DNA of 64,000 nt from JAUIAI01 sp049680625 (GTDB taxonomy: Bacteria > Pseudomonadota > Gammaproteobacteria > Burkholderiales > Burkholderiaceae_E). Within the stretch, counting starts at the first letter, position 1. Every line of letters begins with the position of its first letter. Shown one piece after another: positions 9,127-17,787 of this stretch. The notes beneath the pieces were generated by a model that saw nothing but the letters and a program-made list of their open reading frames with translations, was not told the DNA's origin and made no database searches. The position numbers were made by a program, and so were the translations under genes. The stretch spans positions 1 through 64,000 of the forward strand of contig JBAUID010000108.1 of the NCBI GenBank assembly GCA_049680625.1, in the 5' to 3' direction.

Positions 9127-9825
9127 TCAGGCGTCGCGGGTCGTACGTTGTTCAATACGTTTTTCGGGGGTGGCGTTGAGCACAATCCGATGGACAAATA
9201 TGCCGGGCAAGTGCACGGCATCCGGATCGATGGCGCCAGTTTCCAAAACTTCTTCAACTTCGACAACGCAGATTTTGCCGGCCATGGCAACGTTGGGATT
9301 GAAGTTGCGTGCCGTGCCCCGAAAAATAAGGTTGCCGGCGTGGTCTGCCTTCCAGGCTTTGACCAGGGCAACATCGGGGACTAGTGCTCGCTCCATAATG
9401 TAGTTCTTGCCGTCGAATTCGCGGGTTTCTTTGCCTTCGGCAATTAAGGTGCCGTAGCCAGTCTGGGTAAAGAAGGCCGGAATGCCAGCACCACCGGCGC
9501 GCAGTTTTTCGGCAAGCGTGCCTTGTGGTGTGAATTCGAGTTCCAGTTCCCCGGCGAGGTATTGGCGTTCGAACTCTTTATTCTCGCCAACGTAACTGGA
9601 GATCATCTTTTTCACCTGCCGGGTTTGTAACAACAAGCCCAGCCCAAAATCATCAACTCCGGCATTATTCGAGATGCAGGTCAGGTCGCTGACTCCGCTG
9701 TCCCGCAATGCCGCGATCAAGGCCTCGGGAATGCCGCACAGGCCAAATCCGCCAACCGCGATCATCTGGCCATTGCTAACAATGCCGTCCAGCGCCTTGG
9801 CAGCGCTTGGGTACAGTTTACTCAT
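9127..9825 (-). CDS. scoA: 3-oxoacid CoA-transferase, subunit A
   Basis: The 232-residue alpha subunit, with the CoA-binding glycine-rich block VGGFGLCGIPEALI near residue 25 and NPNVAMAGKICVVEVEE near 180. It works with the downstream scoB product as a heteromer. The ATG at 9825 is chosen over the one at 9843 because GGAGAA lies just upstream of it. The gene is divergent from pyrG, with about 217 bases between the two starts that contain the pyrG promoter. Confidence 0.93.
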   Translation of the reverse strand: MSKLYPSAAKALDGIVSNGQMIAVGGFGLCGIPEALIAALRDSGVSDLTCISNNAGVDDFGLGLLLQTRQVKKMISSYVGENKEFERQYLAGELELEFTPQGTLAEKLRAGGAGIPAFFTQTGYGTLIAEGKETREFDGKNYIMERALVPDVALVKAWKADHAGNLIFRGTARNFNPNVAMAGKICVVEVEEVLETGAIDPDAVHLPGIFVHRIVLNATPEKRIEQRTTRDA

Positions 9826-9990
9826 TGGGTTCTCCGCCGCCACTGGCAGCCATGGTTAGTCCTGAGGCCATTATAGGTAGTAAGAACCCCTGGTCCGAAG
9901 AAGTAATCTCATCTGATCCGACGGTCTGGCGTTGGGCAGTGAGTTCAACCCGCGTCGGCTGGGCCCCGATCGGGCCGGGCTCCCCCGTTT

Positions 9991-10018
9991 TTGACCCAGG
10001 GCCGGCTGGGGCTATAAT
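9991..10018 (+). promoter_or_regulatory. Sigma-70-type promoter of pyrG
   Basis: TTGACC at 9991-9996 and TATAAT at 10013-10018 are separated by 16 bases, a near-consensus sigma-70 promoter. A start about seven bases downstream would leave a leader of only about 18 bases before the pyrG ATG at 10043. There is therefore little room for attenuation. Confidence 0.75.
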
Positions 10019-10042
10019 TCTAATTTCCCACTCGTGGCGCTC

Positions 10043-11716
10043 ATGACCAAGTTTGTATTCGTAACCGGTGGCGTGGTTTCCTCGCTTGGCAAGGGGATTG
10101 CAGCGGCCTCGATCGGCGCACTCCTTGAGTCGCGCGGCATGCGGGTCACCCTGCTTAAACTGGATCCGTACATCAACGTCGACCCTGGCACGATGAGCCC
10201 GTTCCAGCATGGCGAAGTATTTGTCACCGAAGATGGCGCCGAAACCGATCTGGACCTCGGTCACTACGAGCGGTTTGTTTCAACTCGGATGCGCAAGTCG
10301 AATAACTTTACCTGTGGTCAGATTTACGACTCGGTACTGAAAAAAGAACGCCGTGGTGATTACCTGGGGGGCACGGTTCAGGTTATCCCGCACATCACCA
10401 ACGAAATACAAGACTACATCAAGCGTGGCGCCAAGGTGGGCAAGGCTGACGCTGCTGACGTGGCGATTGTCGAAATCGGTGGCACGGTTGGTGATATTGA
10501 GTCACTGCCGTTTCTTGAGGCAGTGCGTCAGATGAGTTTGAAACTGGGCCGGGGCAGTTGTTGTTACGTTCATCTGACCCTGGTTCCGTTTATTGCCTCA
10601 GCGGGTGAGTTAAAAACCAAGCCAACCCAGCACTCGGTCCAAAAGCTGCGTGAAATTGGTATTCAGGCTGACTTACTCTTGTGCCGCGCGGATCGCCGGA
10701 TTCCTGATGACGAACGCGCAAAAATTTCGATGTTTTCGAATGTGCCGGTTAATTGTGTGATTTCGGTTGAAGATGCCGATAGCATTTATAAGATTCCGCG
10801 CATGTTGCATGAGCAAGGCGTTGATCAACAGGTTTGCGACATCTTGCAAATCAGTGCTCGCCCGGCCGAGCTTGGCCCTTGGGACAATATCGTTGCGTCA
10901 CTGCAAAACCCGCTGCGCGACGTGCGGGTGGCGATGGTGGGTAAGTATGTTGATCTTACCGAGTCTTACAAGAGCCTCAGCGAGGCCCTGATACACGCCG
11001 GTATTCACACTCAATCGCGGGTATTGATCGACTATATCGATTCTGAGCGCCTTGATTCCGATGGGCCCGATGAATTGGCGGTCTATGACGCCATTCTGGT
11101 ACCCGGCGGGTTTGGCGAGCGCGGGGTCGAGGGAAAGATTAAGGCCATTCAGTTTGCCCGCGATCACGGCATTCCCTACCTCGGTATTTGCCTGGGCATG
11201 CAACTGGCCGTAGTCGAGTTTGCGCGCAATATCGCCGGCTGTGACGGGGCGAACAGTACCGAGTTTGACCGCGACACAGCCCACCCGGTTATTGGCCTGA
11301 TTACCGAATGGCAGAACAGCGAGGGCCGGATCGAGCGACGCGACGAAACATCAGATCTTGGTGGCACGATGCGCCTGGGCGCCCAGCGCTGCGCCGTCCA
11401 GCAGGGGACGCTGGCCGCAGAAATCTACGGCAGCCATGTCAATGAGCGCCATCGTCATCGCTACGAGGTGAATAATCAGTATGTTGACCGCCTGGCGAAG
11501 GCGGGTCTGATCGTCGCTGCGCGCACGCCCACCGAAGGATTGACGGAAATTATCGAGTTGCCCCGGGTTGGCAACCATGCCCATCCCTGGTTTGTTGGTG
11601 TCCAGTTTCACCCGGAGTTCACCTCATCCCCGCGCCACGGTCACCCGCTGTTCTCAAGTTATGTCAACGCGGCGATAGCCCATGCCGAACATAAAAACCA
11701 AAAGGCGGTTGCTTGA
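10043..11716 (+). CDS. pyrG: CTP synthase
   Basis: A 557-residue, full-length CTP synthetase, which makes CTP from UTP, ATP and glutamine. The synthetase domain opens with TGGVVSSLGKG and carries the DPYINVDPGTM and EIGGTVGDIES blocks. The C-terminal class I amidotransferase has its nucleophile cysteine in GICLGMQL and the His-Glu pair in VQFHPEF. A GTG at 10034 is in frame, but MTKFVFVTGG at 10043 is the normal N-terminus. It is first in a pyrG-kdsA-eno-ftsB block, and its stop overlaps the kdsA start. Confidence 0.97.
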   Translation: MTKFVFVTGGVVSSLGKGIAAASIGALLESRGMRVTLLKLDPYINVDPGTMSPFQHGEVFVTEDGAETDLDLGHYERFVSTRMRKSNNFTCGQIYDSVLKKERRGDYLGGTVQVIPHITNEIQDYIKRGAKVGKADAADVAIVEIGGTVGDIESLPFLEAVRQMSLKLGRGSCCYVHLTLVPFIASAGELKTKPTQHSVQKLREIGIQADLLLCRADRRIPDDERAKISMFSNVPVNCVISVEDADSIYKIPRMLHEQGVDQQVCDILQISARPAELGPWDNIVASLQNPLRDVRVAMVGKYVDLTESYKSLSEALIHAGIHTQSRVLIDYIDSERLDSDGPDELAVYDAILVPGGFGERGVEGKIKAIQFARDHGIPYLGICLGMQLAVVEFARNIAGCDGANSTEFDRDTAHPVIGLITEWQNSEGRIERRDETSDLGGTMRLGAQRCAVQQGTLAAEIYGSHVNERHRHRYEVNNQYVDRLAKAGLIVAARTPTEGLTEIIELPRVGNHAHPWFVGVQFHPEFTSSPRHGHPLFSSYVNAAIAHAEHKNQKAVA

Positions 11717-12579
11717 AGCTTGCTCATTTTGAGGTTGGCCTGGATCGGCCGTTTTTCTTGATCGCCGGCCCGTGCGTTATTGAGTCGCGCGAAATGGCGA
11801 TGCATACTGCCCAGACGCTTAAAGCGATCTGCGAACGGGTTGGCGTGCCGTTCATATATAAGAGCTCGTTTGACAAGGCGAATCGGAGCTCGGGTGGCAG
11901 TTTTCGTGGCCCGGGCATGAAAGAGGGCCTGCAGATTCTGGCCGATGTTCGTGAGGCGTTTGACGTACCGGTGTTGACCGACGTCCACGAAGTTGATCAG
12001 ATTGTTCCGGTCGCCGAGGTGGTTGATGTGCTTCAGACACCGGCTTTCCTGGTTCGGCAGACCGACTTTATCCGTGCCGTGGCCGCTTGCGGCAAACCGG
12101 TGAACATTAAGAAGGGCCAGTTCCTGGCGCCCCACGACATGAAACAAGTTGTGATCAAGGCGCGGGAAGCGGCCATCGAGGCGAGCGGTAGCGAAGCCGC
12201 GGCTGATCGCATCATGGTCTGCGAGCGTGGGGTGAGTTTTGGATATAACAATCTTGTATCCGATATGCGCTCCCTCGCAATCATGCGCGAGACGGGTTGT
12301 CCGGTGGTTTTCGATGCAACACATTCAGTGCAGTTGCCGGGTGGCCAGGGCACGTCATCCGGTGGCCAGCGCGAACACGTACCCGTGTTGGCACGCGCTG
12401 CAATTGCAGTTGGGGTGTCGGGCCTGTTCATGGAATCGCATCCTGACCCGGCCAATGCAAAATCAGACGGGCCAAATGCCTGGCCGATGGACCGCATGGA
12501 AGCGTTGCTCACGACACTGGTTGCGCTCGATAATGTGGTTAAAGCGAGTGGGTTTGCTGAATCGCAGCTCACTGACTAG
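11713..12579 (+). CDS. kdsA: 3-deoxy-8-phosphooctulonate synthase (Kdo-8-P synthase)
   Basis: A 288-residue enzyme that condenses phosphoenolpyruvate and arabinose 5-phosphate to Kdo-8-phosphate for lipopolysaccharide. It starts with TTG at 11713, overlapping the pyrG stop (TTGA), so it is probably translated by coupling. The N-terminus MKLAHFEVGL is normal for the family. The stretch AGPCVIES has cysteine where the metal-independent E. coli enzyme has asparagine. The other metal ligands are also visible (His in DATHSVQ, Glu in FMESHPDP, Asp in KSDGPN). It is thus expected to be the metal-dependent type. Confidence 0.96.
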   Translation: MKLAHFEVGLDRPFFLIAGPCVIESREMAMHTAQTLKAICERVGVPFIYKSSFDKANRSSGGSFRGPGMKEGLQILADVREAFDVPVLTDVHEVDQIVPVAEVVDVLQTPAFLVRQTDFIRAVAACGKPVNIKKGQFLAPHDMKQVVIKAREAAIEASGSEAAADRIMVCERGVSFGYNNLVSDMRSLAIMRETGCPVVFDATHSVQLPGGQGTSSGGQREHVPVLARAAIAVGVSGLFMESHPDPANAKSDGPNAWPMDRMEALLTTLVALDNVVKASGFAESQLTD

Positions 12580-12636
12580 ACAGACCAGAACCTGGTTCCG
12601 GTTAAAAAAATTATTAAACGCAAAAGGCGCTAGCAA

Positions 12637-13920
12637 ATGAGTACGATTGTCGACATTATTGGTCGCGAAATTATTGATTCACGTGGCAACCCGACGGTTG
12701 AATGTGATGTCTTGCTTGAATCGGGGGTTATCGGCCGTGCCGCTGTGCCGTCCGGTGCGTCAACCGGTGCCCGTGAGGCCATCGAGTTACGCGATGGCGA
12801 CCCCGCGCGATACCTCGGAAAAGGTGTTCTCAAAGCGGTTGAGCATGTCAATACCGAAATCTCTGAAGCCTTGCTGGGGTTGGACGCGGCGGAACAGGCC
12901 TACATCGACCGTGTGTTGTGCGATCTAGACGGTACCGAAAACAAAGAACGCCTTGGCGCCAATGCGATGCTTGCGATTTCAATGGCGGTAGCCAAGGCGT
13001 CAGCCGAAGAAGCCGGTTTGCCGCTGTACCGGTATTTTGGCGGATCTGGCGCCATGGCGTTGCCGGTGCCAATGATGAACGTGATCAACGGCGGCGCACA
13101 TGCGAACAACTCGCTCGACTTACAAGAGTTCATGATTTTGCCAATTGGCGCACCAAGCTTTCGTGAAGCGGTTCGTTACGGGGCAGAAGTCTTTCACAGT
13201 CTGAAGAAACTAGTGCACGACAAAGGTATGTCGACCGCTGTGGGAGATGAAGGTGGTTTTGCGCCAAACGTGAAGAATCACGAAGATGCGATTCAGCTTA
13301 TTCTCGAGGCAATTGAAAAAGCAGGTTACGAACCCGGTACGCAGATTGCCCTTGGCCTGGACTGTGCAAGCTCTGAGTTTTTCAGCAAAGGCAAGTACCG
13401 GATGGAAGGTGAAGGTCTGACGCTGAGCGCTGGTGACTTTGTCAACCTGTTATCCACCTGGTGCGACAAGTACCCAATTATTTCGATCGAAGACGGCATG
13501 GCTGAAGATGATTGGGATGGTTGGAAACTTCTGACCGACGCCCTCGGAGACAAAGTTCAGTTAGTGGGTGACGACTTGTTTGTAACCAATACCAAAATTT
13601 TGAAAAGAGGTATCGATCAGGGAGTGGCCAATTCGATCCTGATCAAGATCAATCAAATCGGTACCCTGACCGAAACTTTTGCCGCAATAGAAATGGCCAA
13701 GCGGGCAAATTACACCGCTGTGGTTTCGCATCGCTCTGGTGAGACCGAAGATACGACGATTGCCGATATCGCCGTGGCAACGAACGCTTTGCAAATTAAG
13801 ACCGGCTCCATGAGCCGAACCGATCGGGTTGCCAAGTACAACCAGTTGCTGCGGATCGAAGAAGATCTCGGCGAAGTGGCATCCTACCCGGGCCGTGCGG
13901 CATTCTATAATCTGAGATAA
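12637..13920 (+). CDS. eno: Enolase
   Basis: A 427-residue glycolytic enzyme converting 2-phosphoglycerate to phosphoenolpyruvate. It also belongs to the RNA degradosome in many gammaproteobacteria. Recognisable blocks are IIDSRGNPTVE at the N-terminus, VINGGAHANN, the catalytic VGDEGGFAPN, GDDLFVTN and the SHRSGETEDT loop. It is 57 bases downstream of kdsA, with the ribosome site AAGGCG. Phosphoenolpyruvate from this enzyme is also the substrate of KdsA, a plausible reason for the conserved order. Confidence 0.98.
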   Translation: MSTIVDIIGREIIDSRGNPTVECDVLLESGVIGRAAVPSGASTGAREAIELRDGDPARYLGKGVLKAVEHVNTEISEALLGLDAAEQAYIDRVLCDLDGTENKERLGANAMLAISMAVAKASAEEAGLPLYRYFGGSGAMALPVPMMNVINGGAHANNSLDLQEFMILPIGAPSFREAVRYGAEVFHSLKKLVHDKGMSTAVGDEGGFAPNVKNHEDAIQLILEAIEKAGYEPGTQIALGLDCASSEFFSKGKYRMEGEGLTLSAGDFVNLLSTWCDKYPIISIEDGMAEDDWDGWKLLTDALGDKVQLVGDDLFVTNTKILKRGIDQGVANSILIKINQIGTLTETFAAIEMAKRANYTAVVSHRSGETEDTTIADIAVATNALQIKTGSMSRTDRVAKYNQLLRIEEDLGEVASYPGRAAFYNLR

Positions 13921-14117
13921 CAACAATCGGTAGCCGGTGGTGATTCTTTCGCCACTTGTTGCCGGTTGGTATGGCAACAACGCTGGATAAATAAACAACT
14001 ATTTCAACCAGAGAAAAGCGGACACAATGTCCGGCCGCCTGACCGGCGAATGACGACCAACAATAAATTAATGAAGCCTCAAGAGGGCTCGCCTCGGACT
14101 GCTGGAGTTTTCTTCGT

Positions 14118-14435
14118 TTGCGCGCACTGCCGCTGATACTCATATCGCTGATTCTGCTTATTCAGCAGCCGCTGTGGCTGGGGAAGGGCGGATGGCTGCG
14201 TGTCTGGGAACTGGACCGACAACTGAGCAATCAGCGTCACGGCAACCAGGCCCTGGTTGAGCGAAACAATGCACTGACGGCCGAGGTGCTGGACCTTCAA
14301 CAGGGACACCTGGCCGTTGAAGAGCGCGCACGTTACCAGCTGGGCATGATCGGTGAAGACGAGATTTTTGTTCAGATCAACGTGCCGACGGTCCGTGAAC
14401 CCATACCAACAACTACGAACACGGCGTACAACTAA
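14118..14435 (+). CDS. ftsB: Cell division protein FtsB
   Basis: A 105-residue bitopic protein. It has one N-terminal membrane segment (about 3-20), then a coiled coil rich in Q, L, N and E, then the family ending around ARYQLGMIGEDEIFVQI. FtsB forms a complex with FtsL and FtsQ at the division septum. The start is TTG at 14118 with GGAG ten bases upstream, and no ATG gives a better fit. Its position after eno is the classic gammaproteobacterial arrangement. The ispD-ispF genes that often follow are absent and a transporter is found instead. Confidence 0.9.
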   Translation: MRALPLILISLILLIQQPLWLGKGGWLRVWELDRQLSNQRHGNQALVERNNALTAEVLDLQQGHLAVEERARYQLGMIGEDEIFVQINVPTVREPIPTTTNTAYN

Positions 14436-14547
14436 GCCGAGCTTTCGCTGGTTGATAAGGCGTTGGATAACGGCTTGTTACTTAACGCGCCGCGTGATCA
14501 CAGCCTGCTAGACTTTGATATTAGCGTTCCGGCGAGATTAATACCAA

Positions 14548-15750
14548 ATGAAGGATGGCCCTGGCGATTCGGCTGTTGCCGCAACCATGCGCCAGTTAGC
14601 CATTGCGGCTTTTGCCAGTGGTTTGTCGATGCGCATCTGCGATCCGATGCTCCCGCAGCTGATGGCGCAGTTTGACGGGTCGTTGGCACAGGTGTCACCC
14701 GTGGTCACTGTGTTTGCCATCGCCTACGGCGTTTTTTGTCTGGTACACGGGCCGATTGGTGACCGCCTGGGTAAATTACGGGTGGTTGCGATCGCTGCCC
14801 AGGTCTGCGCGGTGGCCAGTATTGCTTGCGCGTTGGCTCCGTCGCTGTCGGCTTTGATCGCATTTCGTTTTCTTGCCGGCGCGGCCTGTGCAGCAATCAT
14901 CCCGCTGGCATTAGCGTGGATCGGCGATTCGGTTGACTTTGGCATTCGCCAGCAAACACTGGCACGTTTCGGCGCAGCGGCGATCGCGGGCCTGATTGCC
15001 GGGCAGGTGGTTGGCGGCGTCTTTGCCGACACCCTGGGGTGGCGGTCTGCGTTTGCTGTGCCAACCGTGTTGTTTGTCGTTGCTGGTCTGCTGATTGGGC
15101 GCCGTACGCGCCATGAGCCAGACTCTGCGGGGTTGCGTACCGGGCCTGCACAAGGCTTCGTAAAGGGCTATTACCTGCTGATTCAAAATCGCTGGGCCAG
15201 GTTTCTGATGATATGTGCCTTACTCGAAGGAGCATTGGCTTTTGGTGTATTGGCGTTTGTACCGAGTTATCTGCATGATCAGTTTGATATTGCGCTGTGG
15301 CAGGCCGGGCTGATGGTAGCGGCGTACGGGGTTGGTGGTCTGCTCCTGGCCTCTTTTGCGAAGTCGATAATTCCGCGGCTTGGTGAAGTCCGGATGGCGG
15401 TCCTGGGTGGCACCCTGGTGGCCATCGGGTTTGGCGCGGTCGCGATGGCATGGCACCCCGCTGTTGTCGTGTTTGCTTGTTGCGTTGCCGGCTTTGGCTT
15501 CACGATGATGCACAACACCTTGCAAAGTCAGGCCACTCAATCGCATCCGGCGGCGCGCGGTACGGCAATTGCCGGGTTTGCGTTGTGCCTGTTTAGTGGC
15601 CAGTCGCTGGGGGTTGCCGGTTCCGCGATGCTGATCCAGGGAGCCGGTTATTCACCGACTTTCCTTGTTTTCTCCGCTTTGATTGGCCTGCTGGGGCTTG
15701 TCGTCTCACGTGGCCTCGCGCGCCATGCAGTTGCGGTGAACGGGCCGTAG
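14548..15750 (+). CDS. Major facilitator superfamily transporter
   Basis: A 400-residue inner-membrane protein with about 12 hydrophobic segments. The loop after segment 2 carries GPIGDRLGKLR, the G-x-x-x-D-R-x-G-R/K motif of MFS drug-H+ antiporters and sugar permeases. The later GVGGLLLASF and QSLGVAGSAML segments fit the small-molecule exporter type (AraJ/Bcr-like). The substrate is unknown. It stands alone between ftsB and a long intergenic region. Confidence 0.85.
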   Translation: MKDGPGDSAVAATMRQLAIAAFASGLSMRICDPMLPQLMAQFDGSLAQVSPVVTVFAIAYGVFCLVHGPIGDRLGKLRVVAIAAQVCAVASIACALAPSLSALIAFRFLAGAACAAIIPLALAWIGDSVDFGIRQQTLARFGAAAIAGLIAGQVVGGVFADTLGWRSAFAVPTVLFVVAGLLIGRRTRHEPDSAGLRTGPAQGFVKGYYLLIQNRWARFLMICALLEGALAFGVLAFVPSYLHDQFDIALWQAGLMVAAYGVGGLLLASFAKSIIPRLGEVRMAVLGGTLVAIGFGAVAMAWHPAVVVFACCVAGFGFTMMHNTLQSQATQSHPAARGTAIAGFALCLFSGQSLGVAGSAMLIQGAGYSPTFLVFSALIGLLGLVVSRGLARHAVAVNGP

Positions 15751-16006
15751 CGGGTGCGCAGGTGGTCTCACAATCATGGCCTAGTCGCTGGCGCGTCGGT
15801 TTTGCACTGACCGGTTTTCCAGAGGCGTTGTCAACGGTAATCCGTAGGTGACCGAACCCGGCTGAACCAGGCCGTTATTGGTTGTTCGGGCATTTCGCCG
15901 GGGTGCTGTATTGCCGCTGCGCGCGCTGTTGACTGGGGCGTCATTTAGAAGGTGATTGTTTTGCATAGGGATAGCGTCCGAATTTTTGATTTGATCACTA
16001 CGTTTT

Positions 16007-16048
16007 GGGGGGTGACTACTGGGGTGTAACTACTGGGGGGTAACTACT
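16007..16048. repeat. Three-copy G-rich tandem repeat
   Basis: The copies are 16009-16020, 16021-16034 and 16035-16048. Each starts with a run of four to six G and ends in actact. The grouped G-runs could form a quadruplex on the plus strand. The repeat lies outside any recognised gene. Confidence 0.6.
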
Positions 16049-16563
16049 GTTCATCAGTCGCGCCAGCGAGGTCTCAGGTTCAAAAAAGCGCGTCTTTTTG
16101 GGAAAAGGCGGCTCGTTCGACCAAGTTATTCAACTGAGTCGGTCCGATTAAGTGGTTTGGGCGTTAAACAGATGGGTTTGAAACGGATGGCGTTGAAATA
16201 TGGCTGACAAAATGCTGCGACGGAAGACTTAATTATTCATCAGTCCGGGGCCGGTTGGGTATCGATTTGTGTCCAATGAAACGGTCCGACATTATTGTTA
16301 CACCGCAACACCTGACCATATGTCCGGTTACCGGATGCCAGCCGGGCCGTCAGCGTGTTATCAGCCAACCAACTCAGGGGATTCCCCAATGCCCTAGGGC
16401 TGATCATAGTAACCAGGAATAACTAAACGGTGACTAGCCTGTACAGCAGCAGTGGTCGTTTGCTGTCGCACGAACAAATTTTGACCGGGTGGATTGGACA
16501 TCCCCGAATGTCGTATTGGCCGCTGCTCTGGCCGAGTCTCTTAAGAGTGACTAAAGGGGCGCA

Positions 16564-16593
16564 TTGTGGCCGCGGTTGCGCCTCGTCTATTAT
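16564..16593 (+). promoter_or_regulatory. Possible promoter of the lipoprotein operon
   Basis: TTGTGG (16564-16569) and TATTAT (16588-16593) are spaced by 18 bases, about 35 bases before the ATG at 16628. It is a moderate match only. Confidence 0.35.
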
Positions 16594-16627
16594 CCGGGGA
16601 TTGCTCAGCGAAATCAGGATCACGATA

Positions 16628-17314
16628 ATGAAAACAAAAGCCGTAAGAACCTCCTCCTTTGGGCTGGCCCTGGCCTGCGTTTTATTGATTACGGGCTGTG
16701 CCACTGAGTCTCAGCGGGTGATCGAGACCCCTCAGCCAACAATGGCCCAGTCCAGTTATAGCGGCCCAAAATCCACAATAGCGCTTGGTCAGTTTGGCAA
16801 CAGTTCGCCGTTTATGCGTGGAATTTTCACGGACGGACAAAACCGGCTCGGTAACCAGGCCCAAACCATTCTCAAGACACACTTGTCACAAACCAATCGG
16901 TTCTTTGTGCTGGACCGTTCAAATAACGCGCAGTTGGCGGCAGAAAGCAAACTGTCTGGCAAAGCATCAGCTATTGAAGGCGCCAGCCTGATCCTGACCG
17001 GTGATGTAACCGAATTTGGACGCAAAGCCACCGGCGACAAGCAATTGTTTGGCCTGCTCGGTCGTGGCAAGAAACAGATCGCGTATTCAAAAGTGTCCCT
17101 CAACGTTGTTGACGTGCAAACATCGCGAATTATTTTCTCTGCCCAGGGCGCTGGTGAATACGAGCTGAGCAACCGGGAAATTCTTGGTACCGGCGGTACC
17201 GCAAGCTATGACGCCACTCTAAACGGCAAAGTACTTGACCTGTCAATTCGCCAGGCGGTCGCTAATCTGGTCGCCGGTTTGGAAGCGGGCCAATGGCAGG
17301 CGGCATCTCAATAG
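16628..17314 (+). CDS. CsgG-like outer-membrane lipoprotein
   Basis: A 228-residue lipoprotein with lipobox LLITGC (Cys about residue 24), followed by a CsgG/TolB-N-like alpha/beta domain (IALGQFGN, FFVLDRSN, ASLILTGDVTEFG, VSLNVVDVQTSRIIFSAQG). CsgG itself is the curli secretion pore, but no curli genes are nearby. Shorter CsgG-like proteins of this kind occur with DUF4810 and DUF799 lipoproteins, as in the Neisseria NMB1162-1164 locus. The start is the ATG at 16628, with an AGGA ribosome site. Upstream in-frame sequence is not protein-like. It is the first gene of a three-lipoprotein operon. Confidence 0.8.
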   Translation: MKTKAVRTSSFGLALACVLLITGCATESQRVIETPQPTMAQSSYSGPKSTIALGQFGNSSPFMRGIFTDGQNRLGNQAQTILKTHLSQTNRFFVLDRSNNAQLAAESKLSGKASAIEGASLILTGDVTEFGRKATGDKQLFGLLGRGKKQIAYSKVSLNVVDVQTSRIIFSAQGAGEYELSNREILGTGGTASYDATLNGKVLDLSIRQAVANLVAGLEAGQWQAASQ

Positions 17315-17787
17315 TGGCGGGTTATTTCTGCGCGGCACGCCGATTGCGCCGCCTGGTTCCTGCCGGCATCGTGTGCGCGTTGCTCACTGCCTGTGAGACT
17401 GTGCCCCCGCTATACGCCTGGGGCACATACGACAAGTCGGTTGAGCGGGTTGTTGCGCCTGGTGATGGTTTTGAGATTCAGGCCGAAATCGCGCGCCTGA
17501 GTGCCGAGATGCGCCAGGTGACGGATGCCGACCGGCAATTACCACCCGGCTACCGGATCCACCTGGCTTATCTGTATTTATTGCAAGGTGACCGTGCGAG
17601 TGCACAGGAGCTGCTGGACGCTGAAAAGATGCGGTTTCCTGAAAGTCGCAGCTTCATTGACGACTTAATGGCGCGAACCATGCGTCAACCCGCGCTTAAG
17701 AAAAGCCAGGGGGTAAGCCAGGGCGCAGCCACCGCAGCCGGAAATAAAGCGAACGTTTCAGTAACCAACGGGAGCCAACAGAAATGA
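17293..17787 (+). CDS. DUF4810 family lipoprotein
   Basis: A 164-residue predicted lipoprotein with lipobox LLTAC. After the cysteine comes PPLYAWGTYDKSV, typical of DUF4810, then a helical region that may hold a TPR-like unit (IHLAYLYLLQGDRASAQELL). The ATG at 17293 overlaps the upstream gene by 22 bases. A GTG at 17314, which overlaps the upstream stop by one base, would give a more usual signal-peptide length and may be the real start. It is the middle gene of the CsgG-like/DUF4810/DUF799 operon, and its stop overlaps the next ATG. Confidence 0.75.
   Translation: MAGGISIVAGYFCAARRLRRLVPAGIVCALLTACETVPPLYAWGTYDKSVERVVAPGDGFEIQAEIARLSAEMRQVTDADRQLPPGYRIHLAYLYLLQGDRASAQELLDAEKMRFPESRSFIDDLMARTMRQPALKKSQGVSQGAATAAGNKANVSVTNGSQQK

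Larger units (their letters stand above)
15751..16627. other. Long intergenic region with palindromes and a G-rich tandem repeat
   Basis: This stretch of 877 bases has no convincing gene. A 61-codon minus-strand frame (15781-15966) matches no family I know. At 16007-16048 a G-rich unit of 12-14 bases (G4-6 followed by tgactact or taactact) is repeated three times. Further on are a perfect 6-base-arm palindrome (16323-16335), ATCAGCC/GGCTGAT arms (16360-16366 and 16398-16404) enclosing GGGGATTCCCC (16377-16387), and CCCTAGGG (16392-16399). A possible promoter for the lipoprotein operon lies at its end. Confidence 0.5.

Noticed and set aside
9991..10050. Possible CTP-sensing attenuator of pyrG as in Gram-positive bacteria
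   Set aside because: The leader is only about 18 bases and does not begin with the GGGC start used for reiterative transcription.
15781..15966. A 61-codon minus-strand frame after the MFS gene
   Set aside because: Polar, low-similarity composition and no family; not enough support for a gene.
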